Shown in pieces: positions 8,922 to 16,560 of a DNA stretch of 64,000 nt. Position 1 is the first letter of the stretch; each line of letters opens with the position of its first letter. Under the pieces are notes generated by a model. The model did not search any database. It saw nothing but the letters and a program-made list of their open reading frames with translations, and had not been told where the DNA came from. The DNA comes from Streptomyces pristinaespiralis (GTDB lineage Bacteria > Actinomycetota > Actinomycetes > Streptomycetales > Streptomycetaceae), in assembly GCF_001278075.1 (NCBI RefSeq), contig NZ_CP011340.1:5201001-5265000 (forward strand), in the 5' to 3' direction. The translations under genes and the position numbers were made by a program.

Positions 8922-9290
8922 ATGGACCGCGAGACGGTCGGCAGCGTCAATCGGGGCCGGCTTCAGGTCGAGGTTCGGACCGAGGGCCGCAGCGAGATTG
9001 TGAAGCCGGTGGGTGAGCTCGATCACCACACGGCGGATCTGCTGCGCGCGCCTTTGGAAGAGGCGATCGAACGCGGTCGCGTACGTGTGGTCATCGACTG
9101 CTCGCAGCTCGAGTTCTGTGATTCCACCGGACTCAACGTGCTGCTCGGTGCTCGACTGAAGGCCGAGGCCGGTGGTGGAGGAGTCCATCTGGCCGGGATG
9201 CTGCCGGTGGTGGCGAGGGTCTTCGAGATCACCGGGGCCGAGGCGGTCTTCACCGTGCACGACTCCGTCGAGGCCGCCCTGGTCCACTGA
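8922..9290 (+). CDS. STAS-domain anti-anti-sigma factor
   Basis: The 122-residue single STAS domain of the SpoIIAA/RsbV/BldG type has the phosphorylation motif CDSTGLNVLL, with Ser68 the expected target. When dephosphorylated, such proteins bind the HATPase anti-sigma factor and release the sigma factor. A good AAGGGA precedes the ATG. The sigma gene is divergent on the left and the HATPase gene lies 165 bp downstream on the same strand, so the complete three-part switch is present here. Confidence 0.92.
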   Translation: MDRETVGSVNRGRLQVEVRTEGRSEIVKPVGELDHHTADLLRAPLEEAIERGRVRVVIDCSQLEFCDSTGLNVLLGARLKAEAGGGGVHLAGMLPVVARVFEITGAEAVFTVHDSVEAALVH

Positions 9291-9455
9291 CGGACCACCC
9301 TGTTGTCCGCGTCACGCGGGCCGGATCCGCCCGGTGGGTGTTGTCACGGGCCGGTCGGGCAGGAGAACCCCCGCAGAACGTTGAACGCCCAGCACTCTGC
9401 GTACTTGAGACCATCGCGAACTGGTGAATCGGTGAATCGGTGAGGTGAAGCGCTG

Positions 9456-9959
9456 ATGAGCACCACCCGGCAACAACCGCCGGGCGACGCCGGCCCCGAG
9501 CCGGGTGGCGCCGGCGCGGCGCCGGCCGTCCCCGCGTCCGGGGCATCCGGCGGCGCCGTGCGCAGCCTTCCCCTGCGCTCGGCCAGCGGCATCGTTCCCC
9601 TCGCCCGGGACTTCACGCGACAGGCGCTCTACGACTGGGGCTGGCTGCCCGCCGCGACGGCCGACCGCAGGGCGGCCGCCGAGGACGTGCTGCTGGTCGT
9701 CTCCGAGCTGGTCACCAACGCCTGTCTGCACGCGGAGGGACCGGAGGAGCTGCGCGTCGGCTGCGACGGCAAAGTGCTGCGCCTGGAGGTCACGGACCGG
9801 GGCGCGGGGCAGCCTGCGCCGCGCACCCCGCACCGGGCCGGACGGCCCGGCGGGCACGGCATGTTCATCGTCCAGCGGCTCTGCATGGACTGGGGGGTCC
9901 TCAGAACTCCCGGCGCGCCGGGCAAGACGGTGTGGGCGGAGCTCGCCGCACCCGCCTGA
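9456..9959 (+). CDS. HATPase-type anti-sigma regulatory factor
   Basis: The 167-residue protein of the RsbW/SpoIIAB family has an N box SELVTNAC (residues 83-90), a G1 box DRGAG (114-118) and a G2 segment GGHGMF (132-137). It would hold the adjacent sigma factor inactive and phosphorylate the STAS partner on Ser68. The first 38 residues are Gly/Ala/Pro-rich and probably disordered. The ATG follows GGTGAGGTGAAG. A tandem TGAATCGG pair lies immediately before the ribosome site (about 9424-9440). The 165-bp gap from the STAS gene leaves room for its own promoter. Confidence 0.88.
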   Translation: MSTTRQQPPGDAGPEPGGAGAAPAVPASGASGGAVRSLPLRSASGIVPLARDFTRQALYDWGWLPAATADRRAAAEDVLLVVSELVTNACLHAEGPEELRVGCDGKVLRLEVTDRGAGQPAPRTPHRAGRPGGHGMFIVQRLCMDWGVLRTPGAPGKTVWAELAAPA

Positions 9960-9978
9960 CGCCGCGCCGGATCCCTTG

Positions 9979-10003
9979 AGAGCACGCCGAAACGGCGTGC
10001 TCT
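9979..10003 (+). terminator. 11-bp hairpin with T-rich tail
   Basis: AGAGCACGCCG (9979-9989) pairs perfectly with CGGCGTGCTCT (9993-10003) across an AAA loop, followed by TTGTCTT. It ends the anti-sigma factor transcript. Confidence 0.88.
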
Positions 10004-10048
10004 TTGTCTTCCCTCCCCAAGGCCCCGGGCGTACCTTGAGCGCCCGAT

Positions 10049-10063
10049 CTGATGTGTCGTCAG
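10049..10063. promoter_or_regulatory. Inverted repeat ahead of the surface-protein operon
   Basis: CTGATG-TGT-CGTCAG forms a near-perfect inverted repeat, followed by the AT-rich GTTAATT, about 27 bp before the GTG start of the sortase-signal operon. It could be an operator or part of the promoter. A TTGAGC hexamer at 10036 is a possible -35. Confidence 0.35.
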
Positions 10064-10089
10064 TTAATTGCGGCCGAGGGGACCCCGAC

Positions 10090-10749
10090 GTGTCGTACCG
10101 GAAACGAACAGCTCTCGCCCTGGCGGCGGCGGTGGCGGCCCCGGCGGTGTTGCTGACCGCCCCCGCCGCGCACGCCGTCGTCGTGGACGTCGACTACGAG
10201 TGCCGAACCCCGATCGGCCCGAAGGGCGCGGTGTCGCCGATCGACATCACGGCGGTCAGGAACGGCGGCTCGTACAAGCTCACCATGTCCTTCCGGAAGG
10301 GCGTCTCCTCGAGCCCGGTCGAACTGGGCAAGGGCGCCATGAACCCGAGCGCGGTCATCGAACTGGGCGGCGCGGAGACGGGCGAGGTGCGGGTGTCCGG
10401 CCCGCCCAACGCCGCGGCCGTGCCCGCCGAGACCCCGATCAGAATCAACGATCTGTCGGGTACGTACACCCCCGAGAAGAGCGGCAAGGTCACCTTCACG
10501 GCAGGCGTCCTGACCATCAAGGCCCTCGGCACGACCACGACCTGCACGCCGAAGAACAACCCCCGGCCCTCGCTCGAGCTCGATGTCACGGCCGCGGGCG
10601 GCGCCACGGGCGACGGGCCGTCCGAACTGCCGAGGACCGGTCCCCTGGACTCCGCGGCCGCGCTCGGCACGCTCGGCGGCACCGTACTGCTGACCGGGGC
10701 GGCGGGCGTCCTCTGGCTGGCCCGGCGCGGCGGCCGGACCGCGGGCTGA
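10090..10749 (+). CDS. Secreted single-domain protein with LPRTG sorting signal
   Basis: The 219-residue protein has a signal peptide (cleavage about residue 29, PAAHA|VV). One beta-rich domain of about 140 residues follows, starting VDYECRTPIGPKGAVSPIDIT and closing with KALGTTTTCTP. Its two cysteines probably form a disulphide. The C-terminus has the classic sorting layout: SELPRTG, a hydrophobic span, then ARRGGR. It is expected to be linked to the wall by a sortase. The start is a GTG with GAGGGGA upstream; the longer open frame is not plausible. The same domain reappears in the gene at 12599. The function is unknown. Confidence 0.75.
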   Translation: MSYRKRTALALAAAVAAPAVLLTAPAAHAVVVDVDYECRTPIGPKGAVSPIDITAVRNGGSYKLTMSFRKGVSSSPVELGKGAMNPSAVIELGGAETGEVRVSGPPNAAAVPAETPIRINDLSGTYTPEKSGKVTFTAGVLTIKALGTTTTCTPKNNPRPSLELDVTAAGGATGDGPSELPRTGPLDSAAALGTLGGTVLLTGAAGVLWLARRGGRTAG

Positions 10750-10752
10750 GCC

Positions 10753-11496
10753 GTGCGGGCCGCCCTCGCGCTCGTACTCGCCCTGGCCGCACCGTCGCCC
10801 GGCGCCGGCTGGGAGTCGGGGCGGGAGTACGTGTACCTGGAGGGCAGCCCCGGCATGGTGCTCGAGGACCGCTTGTCCCTGACCAACCCGGGCGCGGAGG
10901 CGCTCACGGTGGAGATGAAGGCCCCGCCCGCCCCGGCTCCGTGGATCGCTCTCGCCGCCGGCGAGGTGACGATCCCGGCCCGCACCCGGGCGGAGATCCC
11001 CTTCACGGTGACCGTCCCGGCGGACACGCCCCCGGGCGAACGGACGGCGACGATCACGGCGTCGGCAGACGGCCGTACGGAGCCGATCCGCGTCCATCTG
11101 CGGGTGAGCGGCCCCAAGGTTCCCGCCCTCACCGTCGAGGACGTGTCCTTCTCCGGCGGTCTCGTCCACTACACCGTCGTCAACCGCGGCAACACACCTC
11201 TGTCGCCGCGCGTCTGGCTCCGCGCCGACGGCCTCTTCGGCGCACCGGTGACCCGCCGGGCCCACGAGGTCCGTCAACTGCCGCCGGCGCAACGGGTCGA
11301 GCTGACCGAGAGGTGGGACCCGCCGGCGCTGGACCGTGTCGAGCTGCGCCTGGACGTCACCGCCGCGGGAGGCGTGCACTCGCAGGCGACGGTGACGAAG
11401 ACCTTCCTTCCCTGGCCGGTCCTGCTGCTGACGCTGTTGGTGCCCGCGTCACTCCGGCTCCGCCTCCGCCGCCGGCCCACGAGAGCAGGAGGCTGA
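10753..11496 (+). CDS. Membrane-anchored beta-sandwich protein, DUF916/WxL-interacting-like
   Basis: The 247-residue protein starts with a short signal segment. A domain at about 20-115 reads like COG1470/DUF916 (LEDRLSLTNPGAEALTVEMKA, IALAAGEVTIPARTRAEIPFTVTVP). A second immunoglobulin-like domain spans about 120-220, and a single C-terminal membrane helix (WPVLLLTLLVPASL) ends in an Arg-rich tail. The GTG start is only 3 nt after the stop of the previous gene, so the two are co-transcribed. In Firmicutes, DUF916 proteins partner WxL surface proteins; an analogous role here is inference. Confidence 0.65.
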   Translation: MRAALALVLALAAPSPGAGWESGREYVYLEGSPGMVLEDRLSLTNPGAEALTVEMKAPPAPAPWIALAAGEVTIPARTRAEIPFTVTVPADTPPGERTATITASADGRTEPIRVHLRVSGPKVPALTVEDVSFSGGLVHYTVVNRGNTPLSPRVWLRADGLFGAPVTRRAHEVRQLPPAQRVELTERWDPPALDRVELRLDVTAAGGVHSQATVTKTFLPWPVLLLTLLVPASLRLRLRRRPTRAGG

Positions 11497-11498
11497 CG

Positions 11499-12602
11499 AT
11501 GTCCTCCGCCCGCCGTGCCCTCGGGGCCGCACTCGCAGCGTTCCTCGTGCTCTCCGCTCTGCTCTGCGCTGTCCCCGCGGCGGTCGCGGACCCGCCACCG
11601 CCCCGCGTGGAACTGTCCGCCCCACAGGCGGGCAAGGGCCGGGACATCACCGTCAGCGGCAGCAACTGGCGGCCCCGGGCCCTCCTCATGCTGCTCGTCT
11701 GCGGCCGGGCGACCCCCGCCACGGGCGTGATCGGCGGCACCAACTCCTGCGCCAACGCGGACGGCCGCGCGGTCACGACCGACTCCACGGGGTCGTTCAG
11801 CAAGAAGGTGCCGGTCGCGGAGCCGCCCGTGCCCTGCCCCTGCGTCGTCCATGTGGCGACCGTGATGGGCGGACAACAGGCCGTCGACGCCGAGTTCGTC
11901 GTCGCCGGTCACCCGACCGCCCCGCTTCCCGAGCAGAGTGGCGGCGGCAGGCTCGCGGTGCTCACGGCGACCCGGCTCGAGGGTGACTCGGGCCTCCTGG
12001 TGTTCTTCGGCGCCCCGCCCGTCCGCACTCTCGAGTTCACGGTCGGCAACCTCGGCACGGACCCCGTCCACGATCCGGTCTTCGAGATCGGTACGGCGCA
12101 CGGCCTGTTCGCCCCGCAGTGGGAGGAACAGCAGTGGAGCGGCACGGTCAAGCCCGGTGAGAAGGCTCGGATCACGCTGCCCGTGCAGCTTCCCGCCGGC
12201 GCCCACGGGGACTACTCGATCTCGGTCAAGTACGGCACGAAGGTCCTCGCCGAGCAGCCCTGGGGCGTGCCCAGGCCCTGGGGCGTGACGGTGTTCTGGG
12301 TGCTGCTGGCCCTGGTCGTGCCGGCCGCCCTGTTCCGTATCGGAATGGCGGTCGTCGACAAGGTCCGGCCGCCGGACCCCCGCCATGCCCGCAGATCCCG
12401 CCGCTCCGCTCGCCGGGCCGGGACCGCCTCCGCCGACGGCAGTGCGGGTGACACGGCGGCGGCGCTGCCGTGGCTCCTGCCCGACGCCGCGTACTCCGCG
12501 CCCCCGGGGTCCTCCTCGGCGTCCCCGCCCGGCGCACCGTCCACAACGTCCGCACCTTCCGCACCGTCAGAGAACCGGCCCACGACGAAGGGACATTCGT
12601 GA
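11499..12602 (+). CDS. Secreted/membrane protein with neocarzinostatin-like and Ig-like domains
   Basis: The 367-residue protein has a signal peptide (to about residue 30). Its first domain reads ITVSGSNWRPRALLMLLVCG, then NSCANADGRAVTTDSTGSFS and PCPCVVHV, which matches the pattern of neocarzinostatin-like immunoglobulin folds with paired cysteines. A second beta-sandwich (LEFTVGNLGTDPVHDPVFEIG) follows, then one membrane helix (VTVFWVLLALVVPAALFRIG) and a cytoplasmic Ser/Pro-rich tail. AGGAGG overlaps the previous stop, 6 nt before the ATG. The stop overlaps the next start as GTGA. No enzyme motif was seen. Confidence 0.7.
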   Translation: MSSARRALGAALAAFLVLSALLCAVPAAVADPPPPRVELSAPQAGKGRDITVSGSNWRPRALLMLLVCGRATPATGVIGGTNSCANADGRAVTTDSTGSFSKKVPVAEPPVPCPCVVHVATVMGGQQAVDAEFVVAGHPTAPLPEQSGGGRLAVLTATRLEGDSGLLVFFGAPPVRTLEFTVGNLGTDPVHDPVFEIGTAHGLFAPQWEEQQWSGTVKPGEKARITLPVQLPAGAHGDYSISVKYGTKVLAEQPWGVPRPWGVTVFWVLLALVVPAALFRIGMAVVDKVRPPDPRHARRSRRSARRAGTASADGSAGDTAAALPWLLPDAAYSAPPGSSSASPPGAPSTTSAPSAPSENRPTTKGHS

Positions 12603-13957
12603 GTACGCAACGGAGGATGAGCGCGGCCGGAGTCGCGCTGATGCTCGGCGGAGCGGGGATGCTGCTGGCCGCGAGCCCGGTACAGGCCGCAGAGGTCTCG
12701 TACGCGACGGAGTGCATTCCGCCGCCCATTTCCGGTCTGCCGCCCGTACAGGGCACCACCAAGGTGCAGATCACCGCGCCCTCGGAGGCGAAGGTCGGTG
12801 ACGAGGTCGAGGTGGTGTGGAAGACGGTCCAGGCGGCGTCGAAGAACCCGGACGTCCTGGACCTGGAGAAGGACACGGTCAAACCGACCGGCACGATCAC
12901 CCTGGGTGGCGCCGCGAGCGGCGAACTCACGGCGGAGGGCCCGCGCCAGAACCCGCCGATCCCCAAGAACAGCCCGATGGTGCTCCCCGACATGAAGGCC
13001 ACGCTGAAGCTGGAGAAGGCCGGCGAGATCACGCTCACGCCGGGCGCGTACAGCATCAACGTGTCGAAGCCGATCTCGACGGACACCAAGTGCTCGCCGA
13101 AGGAGGCGGTCGCACCCGGCGCGACGATCAAGGTGACGGACGGCCAGGGCGGCACCTCCGGCGGTACGAGCTCGGGCGGCACCACCTCAGGGGGCTCGGG
13201 CGGGACCACCACGGGTGGCACGACCACAGGCGGCTCCGACTCCGGCGGAACCACTTCCGGGGGCACCACCTCCGGAGGTGGTACCTCCGGCGGTACGGAC
13301 CCCGGCCCCACCGACTTCGAAGGCAAGGAGATCGAGGTCGCCTACGCCTGCAAGACCCCGATCGGCGACAAGGACGCCGTCTCCCCGGTCCGGATCAACG
13401 CCAGGAAGAATGGCGGCAGTTACGACCTGACCGTGAAGTTCTCCAAGTCCGTCATGGACAGTCCCGCCGACATCCCGGCGGACTCCGTGAAGCCCTCCAT
13501 GGAGGTCGCACTCGGCGGGGCCGACAAGGGCTTCGTCCATGTCGAGGGGCCGACCAACAAGGAGCCCGTCAAGTCGGGCGAACCCATCGAGATCCCGGAC
13601 CTCACGGGCACGTACAAGCCGGGTGCCACCGGCAAGGCGACGCTCAGCCCCGGCGTGCTGACGGTCAAGGCGCTCGGGACGACCACGACCTGCACCCCGC
13701 CGGCCGGCGTCCCGTTCTCCCTGGAGCTGGACACCTCGGCCCAGCCGGGCGGGGCTTCGGGAGGCACGGCCACGGGCGGCGGCACGGCCGGCGGCGGTTC
13801 GGGTTCGGCGGGCGGCAGCTCCGGCGGCCTCGCCCAGACCGGTGCGGAGGACGCCGGCGCGCTGCGCGCCCTCGCCCTCGTCGCCGGCACGGTGATCCTG
13901 CTCGGGGGCGCGGTGTTCACCTTCACCCCGTGGCAGCGCCTGCGCGGCATGCGCTGA
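12599..13957 (+). CDS. Two-domain surface protein with Gly/Thr/Ser linker and LAQTG signal
   Basis: The 452-residue protein has a signal peptide (to about residue 29), a diverged first domain (VSYATECIPP through KCSPKEA) and a roughly 60-residue linker of GGTTSGG-type repeats. A second domain is clearly related to the protein at 10090 (VAYACKTPIGDKDAVSPVRIN, VKALGTTTTCTPP). A Gly-rich spacer and the C-terminal signal GGLAQTGAEDAG follow, with a hydrophobic span and basic tail. LAxTG signals are used by class E sortases in actinobacteria. The GTG start overlaps the previous stop, so it is translationally coupled. I see no sortase gene in the window. Confidence 0.75.
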   Translation: MSTQRRMSAAGVALMLGGAGMLLAASPVQAAEVSYATECIPPPISGLPPVQGTTKVQITAPSEAKVGDEVEVVWKTVQAASKNPDVLDLEKDTVKPTGTITLGGAASGELTAEGPRQNPPIPKNSPMVLPDMKATLKLEKAGEITLTPGAYSINVSKPISTDTKCSPKEAVAPGATIKVTDGQGGTSGGTSSGGTTSGGSGGTTTGGTTTGGSDSGGTTSGGTTSGGGTSGGTDPGPTDFEGKEIEVAYACKTPIGDKDAVSPVRINARKNGGSYDLTVKFSKSVMDSPADIPADSVKPSMEVALGGADKGFVHVEGPTNKEPVKSGEPIEIPDLTGTYKPGATGKATLSPGVLTVKALGTTTTCTPPAGVPFSLELDTSAQPGGASGGTATGGGTAGGGSGSAGGSSGGLAQTGAEDAGALRALALVAGTVILLGGAVFTFTPWQRLRGMR

Positions 13958-13995
13958 GCGTCGGCTCAGATCTTGCTCAGATCGCCGCTTTCGCT

Positions 13996-14025
13996 TTGCG
14001 TTCCATGATCATCCGCGGATAGTTT
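13996..14025 (+). promoter_or_regulatory. Predicted promoter of the small secreted protein gene
   Basis: TTGCGT (13996-14001) and TAGTTT (14020-14025) are separated by 18 bp in a locally AT-richer stretch, about 105 bp before the ATG at 14131. This spacing fits a housekeeping sigma promoter. Confidence 0.45.
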
Positions 14026-14130
14026 CGGCGCGTTCGCCCACTGAGGGCGGTGTTCGGCACATACGGCATCAGCGCGGACCGGCGGGACCTGACCACCCGC
14101 CGTTCCGCGATGCCGCGGAAAGGAGCGCAC

Positions 14131-14493
14131 ATGCGCTGGGGGAAGAAGGCAGCCACCGGATCGCTCGCCGTCATGATGGCGGCCGCGGGGGCGGGTCTGA
14201 TCACCGCGGTCCCCGCGGAGGCGGCCACGGCGAAGTACAAGTGCAAGGCCTCGGCCACGCTGGACTGGGGCCGCCCGAAGGCGACGTCGTCCTGCTCGAA
14301 GTCGGGCTCCGGCAAGAAGATCACCAAGCACCGGGTGGTCCTGGTGTGCGACGTCCTGCGCGGCACCGGCACGGGCGCGGGTCACACGATCCCGTGGACC
14401 CTGAAGGGCGACTGGAAGAAGCCGGGTGAGAAGTCCACCGTGATGTGCGGCTTCCGCAGCTTCCTGCGCAGCTACAAGGTCGAGACCAAGTAG
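14131..14493 (+). CDS. Small secreted cysteine-containing protein
   Basis: The 120-residue protein has a signal peptide (MRWGKKAATGSLAVMMAAAGAG, cleavage near EAATAKY) and a basic mature part of about 75 residues. The mature part has four cysteines (KYKCK, TSSCSK, VLVCD, VMCGF), likely two disulphides. An ATG with AAAGGAG was preferred over an in-frame ATG at 14050. No family was recognised; it is a conserved-looking extracytoplasmic protein of unknown role with its own promoter and terminator. Confidence 0.7.
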   Translation: MRWGKKAATGSLAVMMAAAGAGLITAVPAEAATAKYKCKASATLDWGRPKATSSCSKSGSGKKITKHRVVLVCDVLRGTGTGAGHTIPWTLKGDWKKPGEKSTVMCGFRSFLRSYKVETK

Positions 14494-14510
14494 GCGGGTT
14501 CCACGCACGA

Positions 14511-14552
14511 CGGGAGGGCCGGCACGAAGGGATCTTCGTGCCGGCCCTCCCG
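14511..14552. terminator. 19-bp perfect hairpin between convergent genes
   Basis: CGGGAGGGCCGGCACGAAG (14511-14529) pairs perfectly with 14534-14552 around the loop GGAT. It lies between the secreted-protein gene and the peptide-transporter gene, which converge, so it probably terminates both. Confidence 0.88.
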
Positions 14553-14590
14553 CTGTCGTACGGGGCCGGTGCGCGGACCGGCAGGCGGTG

Positions 14591-16096
14591 CTACTTCACG
14601 TCACCCATGAGCGCGCGGATCTTGCGGCCCGCCATCATGAACGTGAGTCCCGCGGCGACGGCGATGACCGCCCACAGCGAGTAGTACATGGCGTCGCCCA
14701 GCGGCTTGTTGAGCTTCGTGGTCCAGCCGTTCAGCGCGTTGCCGGTCGCCGTGGCCAGGAACCACAGACCCATGATCTGGCCGACGAACTGCTTCGGCGC
14801 CAGCTTGGTCGACAGCGACAGGCCCACCGGGGACAGGCACATCTCACCGATGGTCTGGACGAGGTAGACGCTCAGCAGCCAGAAGACGGTGACCTTGCCG
14901 GTGTCGCTGTTGGCGGCCGCGGCTCCGGCCAGACCCATGATCCCGAAGGAACCGCCGATGAGGAGCATCGCGAGAGCGAACTTCATCGGAGTGCTGGGCT
15001 CACGGTTGCGCTGGGCGAGCTTGACCCACAGCGCGGCGAAGATGGGCGCCAGCACGATGACCATGGCCGGGTTGACGGACTGGTACCACGAGGCCGGGAA
15101 CTCCCAGCCGCCGATCATGCGGTCGGTCTTGCCGTCCGCGAACAGCGTCAGCAGCGAGCCGGACTGGTCGTAGATCATCCAGAACAGGACGGCCGTGGCG
15201 AAGAACCACACGAACGCCTGGATCTTCGGCCTGTCCTGCGCCGTCAGCGCCGGGTTGCGGAACATCGAGATGAAGTAGACGACGGGCACGACGATGCCGA
15301 GCACCGCGAGCACGTTCACGATGTGCTCGATGTCGTAGGTGCCGAGGGCGATGTCGGCCAGCAGGGCGAGCACGGCGATACCGGCCCACAGCAGGACCTT
15401 GCGCAGGACCGTGCGCTTCTCCTCCGGCGTCGCCGGGGTGCCCGGCTGCTTGCCGACGTCACCGAGGTAGCGGCCGCCCAGGACGTACTGGACGACGGCC
15501 AGCGTCATGCCGATACCGGCGACGGCGAAGCCGAGGTGCCAGTCGACGTTCTCGCCGAGGTAGCCGACGACCAGCGGGGCGGCCATGCCGCCGATGTTGA
15601 TCGCCATGTAGAAGAGCGTGAAGCCGGCGTCGCGACGGGCGCTCGACTGCCCCTCGTAGAGGCCGCCGACCATCGCCGAGATGTTCGGCTTCAGCAGTCC
15701 CGTACCGGCGGCGATGAGCGCCAGGCCGGCGAAGAACGCCGTGTCCGACGGGATCGCCAGGGTGAAGTGGCCCAGGGCGATGACGATGCCGCCGACGAGC
15801 ACGGCCTTGCGCGCGCCCCAGAGCCGGTCGGCGATCCAGCCGCCGGGCATGGCGGCCATGTAGACGACGGCGTTGTAGACGCCGTAGATGGAGACGGCCA
15901 GCGCCTCCCGCTCCTTCAGGGGTCCGTCGAGGACGGCAGCCACCATGTACAGGACGAGGATGCCGCGCATCCCGTACCAGGAGAAGCGCTCCCACATCTC
16001 CGTCATGAAGAGTGTGGCCATACCGCGGGGGTGGCCGAAGAAGGTCTTCTCGCTGCCAGGAGTACTGGCCGAGTCCTTCGTCAGGCTGGACGCCAT
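14591..16096 (-). CDS. Proton-dependent oligopeptide (POT/PTR2) transporter
   Basis: The 501-residue major-facilitator protein has the POT family signatures EMWERFSWYGMRGIL near the N-terminus and the paired PTR2 motifs GGWIADRLWGARKAVLVGG and FYMAINIGGMAAPLVVGYLGE. It should import di- and tripeptides with protons through the cytoplasmic membrane. About 14 hydrophobic segments can be counted, as usual for bacterial POTs. The ATG at 16096 follows AAGGATC. The open frame extends about 140 codons upstream without protein-like character and is rejected. It is divergent from the two-component system across a 464-bp gap. Confidence 0.93.
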   Translation of the reverse strand: MASSLTKDSASTPGSEKTFFGHPRGMATLFMTEMWERFSWYGMRGILVLYMVAAVLDGPLKEREALAVSIYGVYNAVVYMAAMPGGWIADRLWGARKAVLVGGIVIALGHFTLAIPSDTAFFAGLALIAAGTGLLKPNISAMVGGLYEGQSSARRDAGFTLFYMAINIGGMAAPLVVGYLGENVDWHLGFAVAGIGMTLAVVQYVLGGRYLGDVGKQPGTPATPEEKRTVLRKVLLWAGIAVLALLADIALGTYDIEHIVNVLAVLGIVVPVVYFISMFRNPALTAQDRPKIQAFVWFFATAVLFWMIYDQSGSLLTLFADGKTDRMIGGWEFPASWYQSVNPAMVIVLAPIFAALWVKLAQRNREPSTPMKFALAMLLIGGSFGIMGLAGAAAANSDTGKVTVFWLLSVYLVQTIGEMCLSPVGLSLSTKLAPKQFVGQIMGLWFLATATGNALNGWTTKLNKPLGDAMYYSLWAVIAVAAGLTFMMAGRKIRALMGDVK

Positions 16097-16560
16097 GGTC
16101 GATCCTTGCTCGCTCGGGACGCGGCGCTTCGTGAGCGGTACGCGCCCGGTGGGGGGAGGCCGGCACCGGCACGGGCCGGCCCGCGCCCGCGAGATGGGGC
16201 CGGAGACGGTCCGTACCGGGATCCACGCCCCGGGCGCTCTGTGGCGCCGGGGCCCGGCCAACAGGTCATTCACTGCGTCGGGTCGGGGCTCGAAACGACC
16301 GGAACGGTATCGGGCCGACCTTCCGACAGAAAAGAGACCCTTGGTGCGCACGGCAGCCAAAGGTCCCCGAGTTGTACTACGGGCGTCTCGCCACCATACG
16401 CCACGACAGTGCGGCATATGGAAGGACTTGAGACATGGATCACAGGTGAACGTGGAACCGTCTGCCCTGAATCGAAGGTCGTAACCAGAATCGCACCCCA
16501 TAGCCGCAGGCATTGTGGATCAAGCCACGAGGCCCGTACCCCGCGGACTACCATCACTCC
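16097..16560. other. Divergent control region between transporter and response regulator
   Basis: The 464-bp non-coding gap holds the promoters for both directions. On the plus strand TACCAT (16549-16554) lies exactly 6 nt before the ATG of the response regulator, which would give a leaderless transcript. No certain promoter for the transporter, no terminator and no credible small gene was found. Confidence 0.4.

Noticed and set aside
9375..9404. TTGAAC ... GCGTAC ahead of the anti-sigma gene as a SigB promoter
   Set aside because: The spacing and the GNNT element do not fit; only weak similarity.
13150..13310. Repeat DNA suspected to be a CRISPR or satellite array
   Set aside because: It encodes the GGTTSGG linker in frame within the surface protein and has no spacers.
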